A stretch of 45,532 bases of DNA, taken from positions 3,842 through 49,373 of the forward strand of contig NZ_JAUNVV010000017.1 in NCBI RefSeq assembly GCF_030540645.1, given 5' to 3'. This document shows, one piece after another, positions 33,142 to 42,534 of the stretch. Source of the stretch: Arthrobacter sp. GTDB taxonomy: Bacteria; Actinomycetota; Actinomycetes; Actinomycetales; Micrococcaceae. The stretch's first letter is position 1. Each line of letters begins with the position of its first letter. The notes under the pieces were generated by a model that saw only the letters and a list, made by a program, of their open reading frames with translations, made no database searches and had not been told where the DNA came from. A program made the translations under genes and the position numbers.

Positions 33142-33285
33142 TTAGTCCCCCGTCTCCAGCAGTGCCAGCACTTGCCGTGCTGCGTCCAAGTGGGCCACCA
33201 CTACGCTTACGGCGTTGCGTGCTGTGCCTTGCACCTGTTCGGCGTCCAGAGCCTTAGCCTCTTGTTTAGGGTTACCAAGTGCCAC
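33142..33285 (-). CDS. Small helical protein downstream of the methyltransferase-helicase
   Basis: A minus-strand frame from a GTG at 33285 overlaps the end of the large gene by 14 bases and gives 47 residues, including KQEAKALDAEQVQG and AVSVVVAHLDAARQVLALLE. Its composition is that of a real, helical, actinobacterial protein, and it follows the large gene in the same operon. The start is uncertain because no ribosome site is visible, and the frame remains open upstream. Confidence 0.5.
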   Translation of the reverse strand: MALGNPKQEAKALDAEQVQGTARNAVSVVVAHLDAARQVLALLETGD

Positions 33286-36200
33286 GTTCTGGTGCTGGAC
33301 GTTGCGGTGCTTTGGTCGGGCCGTTGGTCTTGGTGGTGGATGGTGGTGTGCGGTCTCGCTGTCCGGCTGTGGCCGGCTGCGGGCGTGGTGAACCGTATTG
33401 ACTCTGGGCGAAGGCTTTTGCTTCCATCGCTTTAGCCAGCATTCGTTCCTCGTCTGTTGGGGGCTGTTGAGGGCCGGCCTCCGGGGCCTCTTTGGGCTCT
33501 TTCTTTGGTTCGAGTGAGGCTTTGAGTTTCGCGTCGAGGTCTTTACTGGTTTCTCGGGCTTGTGCCAGCTCGTTCTCGTATTTGAAAGGCCGGGTGAGTT
33601 GTTCCTCGGCCTCGATCAGGGCCAGTTGCTGGTTGGCTATCGTGGCTTGGAGTTTCTGGGCAATGTCGGGGATGGAGGCGACCCGGTTTTCCAACCGGGT
33701 GATGATCCCGGCTCCTCCTTCCATGATTTCCCTGCGGGCCAGGACAAGGCCTGTGTCAGGTACTCCTTTGACTTCGATGAGTAGGTCTTGGTATTGACCC
33801 AGTCGTGATTGGTGGTAAGCGTTGGACACGAGGAGTTCATGGCCGCCAAGGGTGGCCATGGTGCCGTAGTCCTTGGGTGTGAAGCCATAGTTGCCGTAGT
33901 CGGGGGTGTGCTCTTTCGTCCATTGGACTATCGCTGCCAGGGCCTCGGTGCGCTTGTCCATGGCGCCGCTGTCAAAGCGCATCGTGAAGGCGTCCCCACT
34001 GGTGGGGGTTACGGCAGGGATGGCTGCCATCACGGCGGGCAGCTTCCGCTGGGCCGTCTCAATGGATGTCAAAGCGTTCGACTTGGCCCATCGAACGTTG
34101 GTGTGGGTTCGTTCGTGGCTGCGTTTGAGTCGTTCAAATCTGGTGCGGGCGGCGTCGGCTTCAATCTTCTCGATCAGCAGGGGGTTCCCGCTGGTGAGTG
34201 CTTTGATCTGTGCCGCGTTCAGCGCCTGGTCCCCGACGTCTTCAATCTCGCGCACGTCCAGGCTTCCGCGCAGGACTTGGTTGATCATGGTGGCTTTGCG
34301 CTGAATGCCGTCCCATGCGGCACTGTCTTGGCTGCCGACGGTGGCGTACTGGTAGATGTTGATCTCGGCGTTCCCGTTGCCTTGACGGATGATCCGCCCG
34401 TCGCGCTGGGTCAGGTCGGCTGGCCGCCAGGGGCAGGTGACGTGGTGCAGCGCCTTGGCGCGCAGCTGGATGTTGGTGCCGGTGCCCATCTTCTTCGTGG
34501 ATCCAAGCACGACGGCTACTTCACCGTTGCGGCATTTTTCGAACAGTGCCGCTTTTTGGGCGGCATTGGGGTAGTCGTGGACGAACTGGACTTGCTCGGG
34601 CTGGATGCCGCCTGTAACGAGTTGGTCTTTGATTTGTTGGTAGGGCGTCCAGACGGGTTTGCCGTCCGGGCCCTTTTTATCCGAGGGTGTTCCTTCGTCG
34701 CAGAACACCAATTGCAGTGCTCCGCGCCGCTCGGAGATGACCTCGGACTTGTCGTTGATTGTGTACTGGTTTTCCCGGTTGGCCTCCCATACTTTGAGGA
34801 TCTTGTCCGTCACCAGGTCAAGCTTGGTCGTCGAGGTCGGTTCGATGCCGACCATGCGCATATCCAGAGCTGCTTTGCGCCCGTCACCGTAAATGGTCAG
34901 TGCATTGTCTTCACCTTTTTGGGACCAGCCGCTGAGGCTGTCGAGCCGTTCCCCCAACACTTCCATGTACTTGCCCAGCTCGGCAGGACGGGGGAGCAGC
35001 ACCAGTTCGGGCTGTCGTGCCCCGTCGCCCTCACGTGGTGCCAGGGCCGGGGTGTCGAGGTCGAGGTCTTCGGCCAGTTTCACATCGGCAAAGACGTGGA
35101 AGGTGCGCAGCATTTCCGGGACGTTCTTGAACTTGGCGAACCGTGCCTTGTTCTTTAGCCGGCCCCCGGCGTCCATTTCGATGGCGGTCACGGTTTCACC
35201 GAAAGTTGCCCCCCAGACGTCGAAGTTCTCCACCCCGGCTGCTTGGAGCAGATCGGGGCGCAGGAATCTTTGCACTACGTGTGCTTCGGTGAGGGAGTTG
35301 GCAATCGGCGTTCCGGTGGCCATGGTGCCGACTCGTTCACCATGGGTGGAGCGCAAGTATTCCAACTTCAGGTGCATATCGGTGGCTCGTTCAGAACCAT
35401 CAATTGCTGCGCCTTTGATATTGGTGACGGTGCGTAGGTTCTTGAAGTCGTGGGCTTCGTCCACGAAGAGGTAGTCCACGCCCATGTCCTCAAAGCACAG
35501 TCCCGGGTCCGGGGCTGCGCCCATCAGCTTCTTCATGCGCTCTTCTTCGGCCTGCAGTTTTGTTTCCAGCTTCTTCACTGTCGTCCGGTCCTCGCCGGCT
35601 TCCAAGGCATTGGTGATCGTTTGCCGCACATCACTGATGAGCGTGTCCTGATATGCCTCAATGGTTTCCGGGCGGACACCGATGCTTTGGAAGGCTGTCT
35701 GGGTCATGATGATGCCATCCCAGTCATTCATTGCCGCCCGGGCAACGAATTGTTGCCTGCGGTTGACGTTGTTCGCCTTGGTGCTGAGGTCATCAGTGGC
35801 CGCCGAGAGCAGAACAGCTTGCGGGTAGAGCTCTAGCCATTCACGGGTGAATTGTTCGAGCATGTGCCCAGGAACGACGATGAGTGGTTTGTTCACCATG
35901 CCCAGACGTTTGAGTTCCGTAGCTCCCATGACCATTTCGGCGGTCTTGCCTGCCCCTACTTCGTGGAAGAGGCCCACTGCCGGTTCGGAGATGATGCGGG
36001 CCACAGCGGTGCGCTGGTGCTGGTGCGGTTCGAAGGAGACGGCCAGCCCCGGCAGGGTCAACCGCTGTCCTTCATTGGTGTAATCGCGCAGAGCAATGGA
36101 GTTAAACCGTTTGTTGTACTCGGCAATAAGCTCGTTGGCGCGGGCGGGGTCCTCCCACACCCACTCGGCAAAACGCTCCTGAAGCTGGCTTGCTGCCTCA

Positions 36201-38854
36201 ACGGCCGCTTCGGTTTCCTCCATGTTGGCCACAAGCTTGCCATCGTCGTCTTTGTCTTCGACCTGGATCGTCTTTTGTTCCAGAATGGCTTGCAGTAAGT
36301 CAGGGGCCGGCCGTCGGCTGGTGCCCCACTCGCTAGTCGCCTTCAGTGTTCCCCTGTTGGCCTTGACTCTCCAGATGCCGCTGCCCACACCCGTCACTGT
36401 GGCGGAGGGGTCATTGAGGATTTCCCGCACGAATGCTTGGTGATGGTCGGGGCTGACCCACACCGCCCCCAGACGGGCTTCAACATCGTCCATGCCGACC
36501 GGGGTGGGTTGCACCCTTTCCAGTGACTCCACGTTGGTGTTCCAGCGCGGATCCTTGCTCGCGGCTTCGCGTGCTTCCTCCAACTTGATACGCACGTTGC
36601 CGGAAAGATACTCAGGCGCTGTCAGGAGCGTGTTGCTGCTGGGATCGTCGAAGACGAGTGTGCCCAGCTGCGTTCGGGCTTCTTCCGGGGTGCTGCCGAC
36701 AAGATCGGCAATGGTGTCCAGGTCCGGGGCACCATAGGTGTCTAGGCAAATGGCCAAGGCTTCATCAATGGTCTCCGCGCCACGGACGGGTTTGCGGACC
36801 AGTACCTGCCGTTCCTGCAGGAGCCCACCGGGTGAAGCCTGTTGTGTTTCGTCTTGGAAGCGCTCCAACGCAGCGGGAAGCCCACCAAATGGATCGTTGG
36901 CTTGAAGTTTCTGCACCGCTGTAGGAGTAGATCTGGAAAAGGTTGGTTCCCCAGTGTCTTTATTGCTTCTCTCTCTGAGCGTGTAGCGGTTGACTGGCCC
37001 GTACTTGTCAACGTAGACGGCATAGGCTTTTCCTAGTGCCTTGCGCTTTTCCGCCAGGGCAGGAGTGTCTTCCTGATCGGCTGCTTCCATCTCAATCAGA
37101 GCACGTGCACCGTCACGCAGTCCCAGTAGTTGACGCAGTTCCGGAGCGTGCTTCTTCGGGAAGTCGAAAGGCACGTAGCTGTTGTTCTCGGCAATGGTGA
37201 ACGTGCCATCACGTTCAGCGCGAATCGTGCCATCCCACACGGCGTTGCCTGTGCTGAGCAACGCGGCAGGCTGGACAGCCAGGGCTTGTTGGATGGGCTC
37301 AAATGCCCTGTCTTGTTCCAGAGCGTCTTGGGTGATGTTTTGCAGCCGTGTCCCTAAGAGTGTGGGGACTTCCGATAGTTCGCCCTCGGCTTTGACGGTC
37401 ACTGTTCCTGGGCCATACATGCCTGTGCCCACGGTGATCGTACCGAGAACGTTTTGCGGGTGGGTGTCGTAGTAGTTGTTGATCTTGATGTTTGTTCCAT
37501 CAACGATCTTTGGCCCCACGGTTTCCCATTCCGTGTTGGCCGGTTCCCGCCCTGATTCGCGCTTGCGAAACAGCAGAACGTCAGTGAGGGCGTCGGTTCC
37601 GGCTGCTCGGCGGTGGGCTGCCGTGGGGAGTCTTACTGCTCCCACGAGGTCAGCCAGGGCGCTCATCTCGCGTCGGGCTGAGGGGTTCGCCGCATCCAAG
37701 GTGAAGCTCGAAGACAGCACGGCGACGTAGCCTCCGGGCTTGACCGCTTCAAGGGACTTGATGATGAAGTGGTTGTGCATCGAGTGCTTGCCAGCATTAA
37801 AGGACGGGTCGTGAAGTGACGTCGTGCCGAAGGGGACGTTGCCCACGGCCAGATCGAAGCTGTTGCGCTGGATGGGCGTGTCCGCGAACGACTCGTTGCG
37901 GATCGTTGCGTGTGGATACAGTGCCTGGGAGATGGAGGCCGTCAGCGGGTCTAGTTCCACACCGGTCATGGACGCCCCTGCCGGGGCCATGCCGATGAAT
38001 GTTCCTGATCCCGACCCGGGCTCCAGCACGTCTCCGCTGGTGAAGCCCAAGTCCTCTATCGCCCGCCACATTTGCTGGACGATGGCGGCGTCCGTGTAGT
38101 GGGCATTGATGGTGGTGCGTGAGGCTGCGTTGTATTCCTTCTCTGTCAGGACTTCTTGAAGCTTGGCGCGCTCAGTGGCCCAGTCAGCTTTGTCGAAAAG
38201 CTGTGGCACAGCTCCCCAGCTTGACCACTTCGCCAAGCTGCGCTGCTCTGCCGTCGTGGCGGGCCGTTGCTCTGCTTCAAGCAGGCGGACAATGCGGATG
38301 GCCTCATAGTTCGCCGCGAACCGGGACTTCTGGCCCGATGGGGCCAGATCATCTTGGCTCGATGGGCGGAATGACGGCCCTAGTTCCTGTGGAGCCTGAA
38401 CAAGTGGCGATCTGCTCTGCGAGGGCTGCTGTGCAGCTGCTGGTGCCGGTTCTGGCTCTAGTCCTCGTACTCGTCCGGGTCCGGCTGTGGGTTGTCCTCC
38501 ATGATCTCCGGCTCTGGGGGAATCGAGCTGTAAATCATCTCTTGATACACCATCTCCCGTGCCCTGAACCGTGCCATGTTGATCCCTCCCAAAACTTCCA
38601 GTGTGTCCTGGTCCGAAGTCCGGGGAGGAAGCAACTGAGGCATCAACTCTTCGATCTGTTCCTGTATCTGTTTGCCCAAGGTCGAAAAGTAGTCCTCGGG
38701 ATTCGGGATCTGGCTGAATGTCTCCGGGTCGTGGTTCTTCATAGTTTCCATGGCGTGTTGCCCGTGCGTGTTCATTGCGCTGCTCCTCCGGCTCCGACCA
38801 CAACGAGTCCAAGCTCATCTGGCCATCCATTACATACTTCGACTTCTTCGCCAC
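33272..38854 (-). CDS. DarB-like methyltransferase-helicase, probable antirestriction protein
   Basis: The frame encodes 1,860 residues. After a low-complexity N-terminal region (about 1-175) comes an N6-adenine methyltransferase domain, with motif I DVLEPGSGSGTFIG at about 276-289 and catalytic-loop NVPFG at 339-343 in place of NPPY. A SNF2/SF2 helicase domain follows: Walker A EVGAGKTAEM near 965, FVDEAHDFKN near 1131, ATGTPIANS, and motif VI TQRDGRIIRQGN near 1486. A coiled, charged C terminus ends the protein. This architecture matches phage P1 DarB and related plasmid proteins that protect entering DNA from restriction. The start is GTG at 38854 with GGGGA upstream. A separate gene appears to be overprinted in the N-terminal region, so the true N terminus is uncertain. 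Confidence 0.85.
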   Translation of the reverse strand: MAKKSKYVMDGQMSLDSLWSEPEEQRNEHARATRHGNYEEPRPGDIQPDPESRGLLFDLGQTDTGTDRRVDASVASSPDFGPGHTGSFGRDQHGTVQGTGDGVSRDDLQLDSPRAGDHGGQPTAGPGRVRGLEPEPAPAAAQQPSQSRSPLVQAPQELGPSFRPSSQDDLAPSGQKSRFAANYEAIRIVRLLEAEQRPATTAEQRSLAKWSSWGAVPQLFDKADWATERAKLQEVLTEKEYNAASRTTINAHYTDAAIVQQMWRAIEDLGFTSGDVLEPGSGSGTFIGMAPAGASMTGVELDPLTASISQALYPHATIRNESFADTPIQRNSFDLAVGNVPFGTTSLHDPSFNAGKHSMHNHFIIKSLEAVKPGGYVAVLSSSFTLDAANPSARREMSALADLVGAVRLPTAAHRRAAGTDALTDVLLFRKRESGREPANTEWETVGPKIVDGTNIKINNYYDTHPQNVLGTITVGTGMYGPGTVTVKAEGELSEVPTLLGTRLQNITQDALEQDRAFEPIQQALAVQPAALLSTGNAVWDGTIRAERDGTFTIAENNSYVPFDFPKKHAPELRQLLGLRDGARALIEMEAADQEDTPALAEKRKALGKAYAVYVDKYGPVNRYTLRERSNKDTGEPTFSRSTPTAVQKLQANDPFGGLPAALERFQDETQQASPGGLLQERQVLVRKPVRGAETIDEALAICLDTYGAPDLDTIADLVGSTPEEARTQLGTLVFDDPSSNTLLTAPEYLSGNVRIKLEEAREAASKDPRWNTNVESLERVQPTPVGMDDVEARLGAVWVSPDHHQAFVREILNDPSATVTGVGSGIWRVKANRGTLKATSEWGTSRRPAPDLLQAILEQKTIQVEDKDDDGKLVANMEETEAAVEAASQLQERFAEWVWEDPARANELIAEYNKRFNSIALRDYTNEGQRLTLPGLAVSFEPHQHQRTAVARIISEPAVGLFHEVGAGKTAEMVMGATELKRLGMVNKPLIVVPGHMLEQFTREWLELYPQAVLLSAATDDLSTKANNVNRRQQFVARAAMNDWDGIIMTQTAFQSIGVRPETIEAYQDTLISDVRQTITNALEAGEDRTTVKKLETKLQAEEERMKKLMGAAPDPGLCFEDMGVDYLFVDEAHDFKNLRTVTNIKGAAIDGSERATDMHLKLEYLRSTHGERVGTMATGTPIANSLTEAHVVQRFLRPDLLQAAGVENFDVWGATFGETVTAIEMDAGGRLKNKARFAKFKNVPEMLRTFHVFADVKLAEDLDLDTPALAPREGDGARQPELVLLPRPAELGKYMEVLGERLDSLSGWSQKGEDNALTIYGDGRKAALDMRMVGIEPTSTTKLDLVTDKILKVWEANRENQYTINDKSEVISERRGALQLVFCDEGTPSDKKGPDGKPVWTPYQQIKDQLVTGGIQPEQVQFVHDYPNAAQKAALFEKCRNGEVAVVLGSTKKMGTGTNIQLRAKALHHVTCPWRPADLTQRDGRIIRQGNGNAEINIYQYATVGSQDSAAWDGIQRKATMINQVLRGSLDVREIEDVGDQALNAAQIKALTSGNPLLIEKIEADAARTRFERLKRSHERTHTNVRWAKSNALTSIETAQRKLPAVMAAIPAVTPTSGDAFTMRFDSGAMDKRTEALAAIVQWTKEHTPDYGNYGFTPKDYGTMATLGGHELLVSNAYHQSRLGQYQDLLIEVKGVPDTGLVLARREIMEGGAGIITRLENRVASIPDIAQKLQATIANQQLALIEAEEQLTRPFKYENELAQARETSKDLDAKLKASLEPKKEPKEAPEAGPQQPPTDEERMLAKAMEAKAFAQSQYGSPRPQPATAGQRDRTPPSTTKTNGPTKAPQRPAPERGTW
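38458..38775 (-). CDS. Overprinted 105-residue protein in the N-terminal region of the DarB-like gene
   Basis: On the same strand, in another frame, an ATG at 38775 has a strong GGAGGAG site and encodes 105 residues. The product is rich in helix-forming residues (EDYFSTLGKQIQEQIEELMP, INMARFRAREMVYQEMIY) with an acidic tail (MEDNPQPDPDEYED). This looks more like a natural protein than the Gly/Asp/Arg/Pro-rich reading of the large frame over the same bases. It resembles, as I recall, small unknown proteins found next to such helicase genes in actinobacterial elements. Either both frames are used, or the helicase begins further downstream. Confidence 0.6.
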   Translation of the reverse strand: MNTHGQHAMETMKNHDPETFSQIPNPEDYFSTLGKQIQEQIEELMPQLLPPRTSDQDTLEVLGGINMARFRAREMVYQEMIYSSIPPEPEIMEDNPQPDPDEYED

Positions 38855-38918
38855 GCTAGGTTCCCCTATTCGCTGGATACTCTCGTACCACCGTAATAGC
38901 GTGCCCCCGCATTGGGTA

Positions 38919-39512
38919 TTATTCCTTCTTCTTTAAGCCTTCCTCACGCAGTGGTTTGCGTTCGCGGGCAAGCTCGCGCACCACCGTTGACTCACTGAGA
39001 CCAATGGTCGCGGCGATGTCCTTAATGCTGCGCTTCTTGGCTCTCATATCGTGTGCTGTGGCTGCCTTATCAAGGGTCATCTTCGTTGGCCGGCCACCCA
39101 CACGGCCCCTCGCCTTCCCCGCTTGCAACCCCACCAGGGTCCGCTCCCGCAACCTGTTTCTTTCGTACTCAGTCAGGGCCGAGAAAATCTGGAAAATCAC
39201 CACCCCGTGAGAGGCGGACGTATCCAAGAACGGCTCGTTCAAGGAACGCAACCCCACTCCCTGCTCCGCGAGCAGGGCCACGATGGCGGCGAGGTCCCCT
39301 GAGCTACGACCAAGCCGGCTCAAGTCATTGACCAACAAGACGGTCCCAGACTGCAAGTACTCCAAGCAGTCCACCCAGCCGGGCCGTTCCATCGTGGCGC
39401 CCGAAGCATGGTCACTAAAAACCTTGATCGCCCCCGCTTTCTCCAGGGCATCCGTCTGCACATCAAGAGACTGCGCCGTCGTGCTCACCCTCGCGTAACC
39501 CACCAAGTTCAT
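38919..39512 (-). CDS. Second small serine recombinase (resolvase/invertase family)
   Basis: From the ATG at 39512, preceded by AAGGAG, the protein is 197 residues. The catalytic serine is Ser10 in GYARVST; the core continues with VNDLSRLGRSSGDL and YERNRLRERTLVGLQAGKARG, and a C-terminal helix-turn-helix (SIKDIAATIGLSESTVVREL) follows. The frame runs on upstream to 39878, but that part is not family sequence and I exclude it. It lies where plasmid-type genes give way to metabolic genes and may mark a recombination boundary or a former transposon. Confidence 0.93.
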   Translation of the reverse strand: MNLVGYARVSTTAQSLDVQTDALEKAGAIKVFSDHASGATMERPGWVDCLEYLQSGTVLLVNDLSRLGRSSGDLAAIVALLAEQGVGLRSLNEPFLDTSASHGVVIFQIFSALTEYERNRLRERTLVGLQAGKARGRVGGRPTKMTLDKAATAHDMRAKKRSIKDIAATIGLSESTVVRELARERKPLREEGLKKKE

Positions 39513-39847
39513 GGTTCTCCTTCCACCCACCAAAAACGGAGGGCCCGAAAGTTTTGACAGTTCTCCATACCGCAACACTACCAGTAGATAACGAAGTTGA
39601 GTTATGACAATTAAAAGCAATGAAGAACCGGCCACGCGTATGTCATTTTCGGCTCCACAAATTTCAGTACCCGTCTGCACAGTGTCGGAGTGTCCCTTTG
39701 TGGGAACGCCAAACTCCACAAAACGCGAGACTTCATTTGTGTCAGAACGAGGCCTGGTTCCAACGCAGGCGACTAACACCCACTGTGACTTGTGAGTAAT
39801 TGCGCAGTGACACCAGGTCGAACGGACCCGGTACCGGGAGAGACGCG
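39513..39847. other. Gap between recombinase and transporter, possible res region
   Basis: I see no gene in these 335 bases. The part near 39560-39640 is AT-rich (around GTAGATAACGAAGTTGAG) and lies directly upstream of the recombinase, where a resolution site would be expected; I could not define crossover repeats. Confidence 0.4.
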
Positions 39848-39873
39848 GTGCAATGTCACATGATACTATTTGT
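39848..39873 (+). promoter_or_regulatory. Promoter/operator block, copy 1
   Basis: The bases around CAATGTCACATGATACTATT are nearly identical to a block at 44377-44402 before the DapA-family gene. TACTAT preceded by TG looks like an extended -10 element, with the ATGTCACAT part likely to be a regulator site. It lies about 60 bases before the transporter start. Confidence 0.6.
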
Positions 39874-39933
39874 GTCACGCATCACATGATGAAAAAATTG
39901 TCCCTTCTGTTGTTCGTATTGGAGTTGAATTGC

Positions 39934-41304
39934 ATGTCCCTCAAAAATGAAACCACCCCCAGGTCGTCACCGGCGCCTGGGGGGACACCCGCAGGACTCA
40001 AGCGTGTTGTTGCCGCTGCCATGGCTGGCACCGTTGCCGAATGGTACGAGTTCTTTTTGTATGGAACGGCCTCAGCCCTGGTATTTGGAACACTCTTTTT
40101 CAAGCAGACGGGCAACCCGGTGGATGGCATCATTGCCGCCTTCGCGCTGTATGCTGTTGGATTTGCCGCACGCCCGTTGGGCGGGCTCGTATTTGGACAC
40201 TTTGGCGACAAGCTGGGTCGCAAGCAACTGCTCCAGCTGAGCTTGGTGGCCGTTGGTATCACCACCTTCTTGATGGGGTGCTTGCCCACCTTTGACCAGG
40301 TTGGCTACTGGGCGCCGGGGATGCTGGTTTTCCTGCGACTGGTCCAGGGCTTTGCCTTTGGCGGGGAGTGGGGAGGGGCCATCATTTTGGTCAGCGAACA
40401 CAGCCCGGACAACCGCCGCGGTTTCTGGGCCAGCTGGCCCCAAGCTGGCGTGCCTGCAGGAAATCTTGTGGCCACGCTGGTGTTGCTTGCACTGTCCAAC
40501 ATGTTGCCGGAATCGGAATTCCTCGCGTGGGGTTGGCGTGTTGCGTTCTGGTTCTCCGCCGTCGTGGTCTTGATTGGTTACTGGATTCGCACCAAAGTTG
40601 ACGACGCTCCCATCTTCAAGGAAGCACAGGCTGCCCAGGCCAGCGACGAGAAGACTCAGCTTGGTGTCATCGAAGTATTGCGTCACCACTGGCGTTCGGT
40701 GTTGGTGGGCATTGGCGCCCGTTTCGCCGAGAATATCCTATATTACATCGTCGTCACGTTCTCCATCACTTACTTGAAGTTGGTTGTGGAGGTCGACACC
40801 AGCCGCATTCTGCTGCTGATGTTCGGTGCACACGCCCTACATTTCTTCATGATTCCACTCATGGGCTACCTCTCCGACATTGTGGGACGTAAGCCCGTCT
40901 ATCTGGTGGGGGCCGTACTGACGGCGTTTTGGGGATTTGTGGGCTTCCCCATGATGGACACCGGCAATGACTGGATCATCATGACAGCCATTGCCCTGGG
41001 CCTCGCTATCGAGTCCATGACCTACGCACCGTATTCGGCACTCATGGCCGAAATGTTCCCCACACGTGTGCGGTATACGGCCTTGTCTCTGTGCTACCAA
41101 TTTGCGCCCCTGCTGGCCGGTTCGCTGGCACCGCTGATCGCTTTGACTCTCTTGAAGAACTTCAACTCCTCCGTCCCGATCGCCTTGTACCTGGTGGCGG
41201 CATCGGTGATTTCCATCGTGGCAGTCAGCTTGACGAAGGAAACGCGGGGCAAGTCCCTGCGTGAGGTTGATGCCGAATCCGCCGCCCGTACCGGAATAAA
41301 TTAA
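39934..41304 (+). CDS. MHS-family (major facilitator) metabolite:proton symporter
   Basis: From the ATG at 39934 (MSLKNET, with GGAG upstream) the protein is 456 residues with about 12 membrane helices. The family signature is strong: [20 protein letters not shown] in helix 1, [20 protein letters not shown] between helices 2 and 3, [14 protein letters not shown] in helix 5, and [14 protein letters not shown] in the second half. MHS transporters import organic acids, proline/betaine and related compounds with protons. The substrate cannot be told; the neighbouring genes suggest an amino-acid or sugar-acid derivative. In-frame ATGs at 39853 and 39886 are less likely starts. Confidence 0.92.
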   Translation: MSLKNETTPRSSPAPGGTPAGLKRVVAAAMAGTVAEWYEFFLYGTASALVFGTLFFKQTGNPVDGIIAAFALYAVGFAARPLGGLVFGHFGDKLGRKQLLQLSLVAVGITTFLMGCLPTFDQVGYWAPGMLVFLRLVQGFAFGGEWGGAIILVSEHSPDNRRGFWASWPQAGVPAGNLVATLVLLALSNMLPESEFLAWGWRVAFWFSAVVVLIGYWIRTKVDDAPIFKEAQAAQASDEKTQLGVIEVLRHHWRSVLVGIGARFAENILYYIVVTFSITYLKLVVEVDTSRILLLMFGAHALHFFMIPLMGYLSDIVGRKPVYLVGAVLTAFWGFVGFPMMDTGNDWIIMTAIALGLAIESMTYAPYSALMAEMFPTRVRYTALSLCYQFAPLLAGSLAPLIALTLLKNFNSSVPIALYLVAASVISIVAVSLTKETRGKSLREVDAESAARTGIN

Positions 41305-41329
41305 TATTATGCAATATGACAGTGCACTG

Positions 41330-42534
41330 TTGAAGTAATTCCAAGTCCCATACAGAAGGGCGGTGTCAAGCCGCCTTAGCACCATTGTCGTTGAGTATCT
41401 GGGTGAATACTCCTCTTGGTGTGAGGAATCCCAGGAAGGCGCGGGGCGGTCGTTGAGTTCCTCGGCGATGGAGTCTCAATAGAGTTGGTGACTGGTGAGC
41501 TCGACGCCCTGAGGAGGTACTCACGGATTAGCCCGTTCGTGTTCTCGTTCGATGCTCTTTCCCATGGTGAGTGAAGGTGCGCGAAGTACATAGGCAGGTC
41601 CGTAGCCACGGTCAGTTGGGGGTGGCTACGGACTTTCCCCGTGCCCTGATCCCACGTCAGGGAGCCATGCATCAGTGCCGTCAGGTCATTGACCCGATCG
41701 ATGAGGACATCGACGAGTCCGGCAGCTTTCTTGCCTTCTGTCAGGCCCAGCGTGCTCCAAGAACCCACGGTTCCTTTCGACCAGGGTCGCGATAGCGCTC
41801 TTGCCGCCCTTACCGACCACCAAATCCCCTTTGCACGCGCCAGGAACACGTCGATCTGCTGTTTCCTGGGGCCGGGCATCGATGCTGACCATCCCGAGGA
41901 TCTGGCCGCCGTTGCGCTCATCACCGATTTACGCTTCGTGCGCTTGGACTGCAGCAGGATCCAGGCCTTCGCCAACTCGCCGTTGCGCAAGGCGTGATTC
42001 AACGGTAGATGGACTCGTGGGTACGGTCCGGCCCTGGGCGTCGGGTGATTTGGTCATGGTCTCAACACCGGGGTCCGTCGCTTCCAAACGCACACGATCT
42101 TACGATCTGCCGTGGTGTCCTGGACCGCGCCAGATCGGTCTTCACCGGTGCAGCAAGGATCGTATATATCTCCATCTTCCGGGTTTGTGGACGTCTGCGC
42201 CGACGCTCAGCAGCACAGTCAGCACTCACCGGTCGATACCCGTGGGCCTTCAGCGAGTTCTGTCCACACTCACGCCAAATGATCGTGTGGTTCCGGGCGA
42301 GTTCAGCCAGGATCTACCGATTCGTCTTGCCAGCGCGGATTCCCACAGAGATATCTGCCCGATCCGAAAACGACAATCGCCTATGCCCCGCCAGCAACTC
42401 CTCTTGTCAACCAACGTGTTGCTTCGAGAGTATGACCTCCCCGGTGGGAGGTGGGAGTCTGGCGTGTGGAAAGACCTCCACGGACAGGACGCTGCGTGTT
42501 TACGTGGTTCCCAGAGTGCCCGGTTTTACTTCAA
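41330..42534 (-). mobile_element. Decayed IS30-family insertion sequence
   Basis: The transposase remnant is bounded by weakly matching inverted ends: TGAAGTAATTCC at 41331-41342, and the complement of a similar TGAAGTAAAACC at about 42522-42533. The resulting length of about 1.2 kb is normal for IS30 elements. I could not identify a target duplication. It lies between the MHS transporter and the AGCS symporter. Confidence 0.6.
41366..42440 (-). pseudogene. Broken IS30-family transposase
   Basis: Pieces of one transposase occur in different frames. The N-terminal part is LSFSDRADISVGIRAGKTNR, then an in-frame TAG, then ILAELARNHTIIWRECG and GYRPVSADCAAERRRRRPQT. The catalytic region appears as GDLVVGKGGKSAIATLVERN (around 41790-41850). 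In another frame follow EGKKAAGLVDVLIDRVNDL and SNENTNGLIREYL, and in a third LGFLTPRGVFTQILNDN ending at 41366. At least one stop and several frameshifts make it non-functional. These motifs are diagnostic of the IS30 DDE transposase. Confidence 0.88.

Noticed and set aside
33492-38859. Long plus-strand frames opposite the DarB-like gene, such as 33809-35158
   Set aside because: They are antisense shadows of a gene with clear methyltransferase and helicase motifs; they have no motifs or ribosome sites.
39513-39878. N-terminal extension of the second serine recombinase
   Set aside because: Family sequence starts at MNLVGYARVST with a clear AAGGAG site; the upstream 122 codons do not resemble a recombinase.
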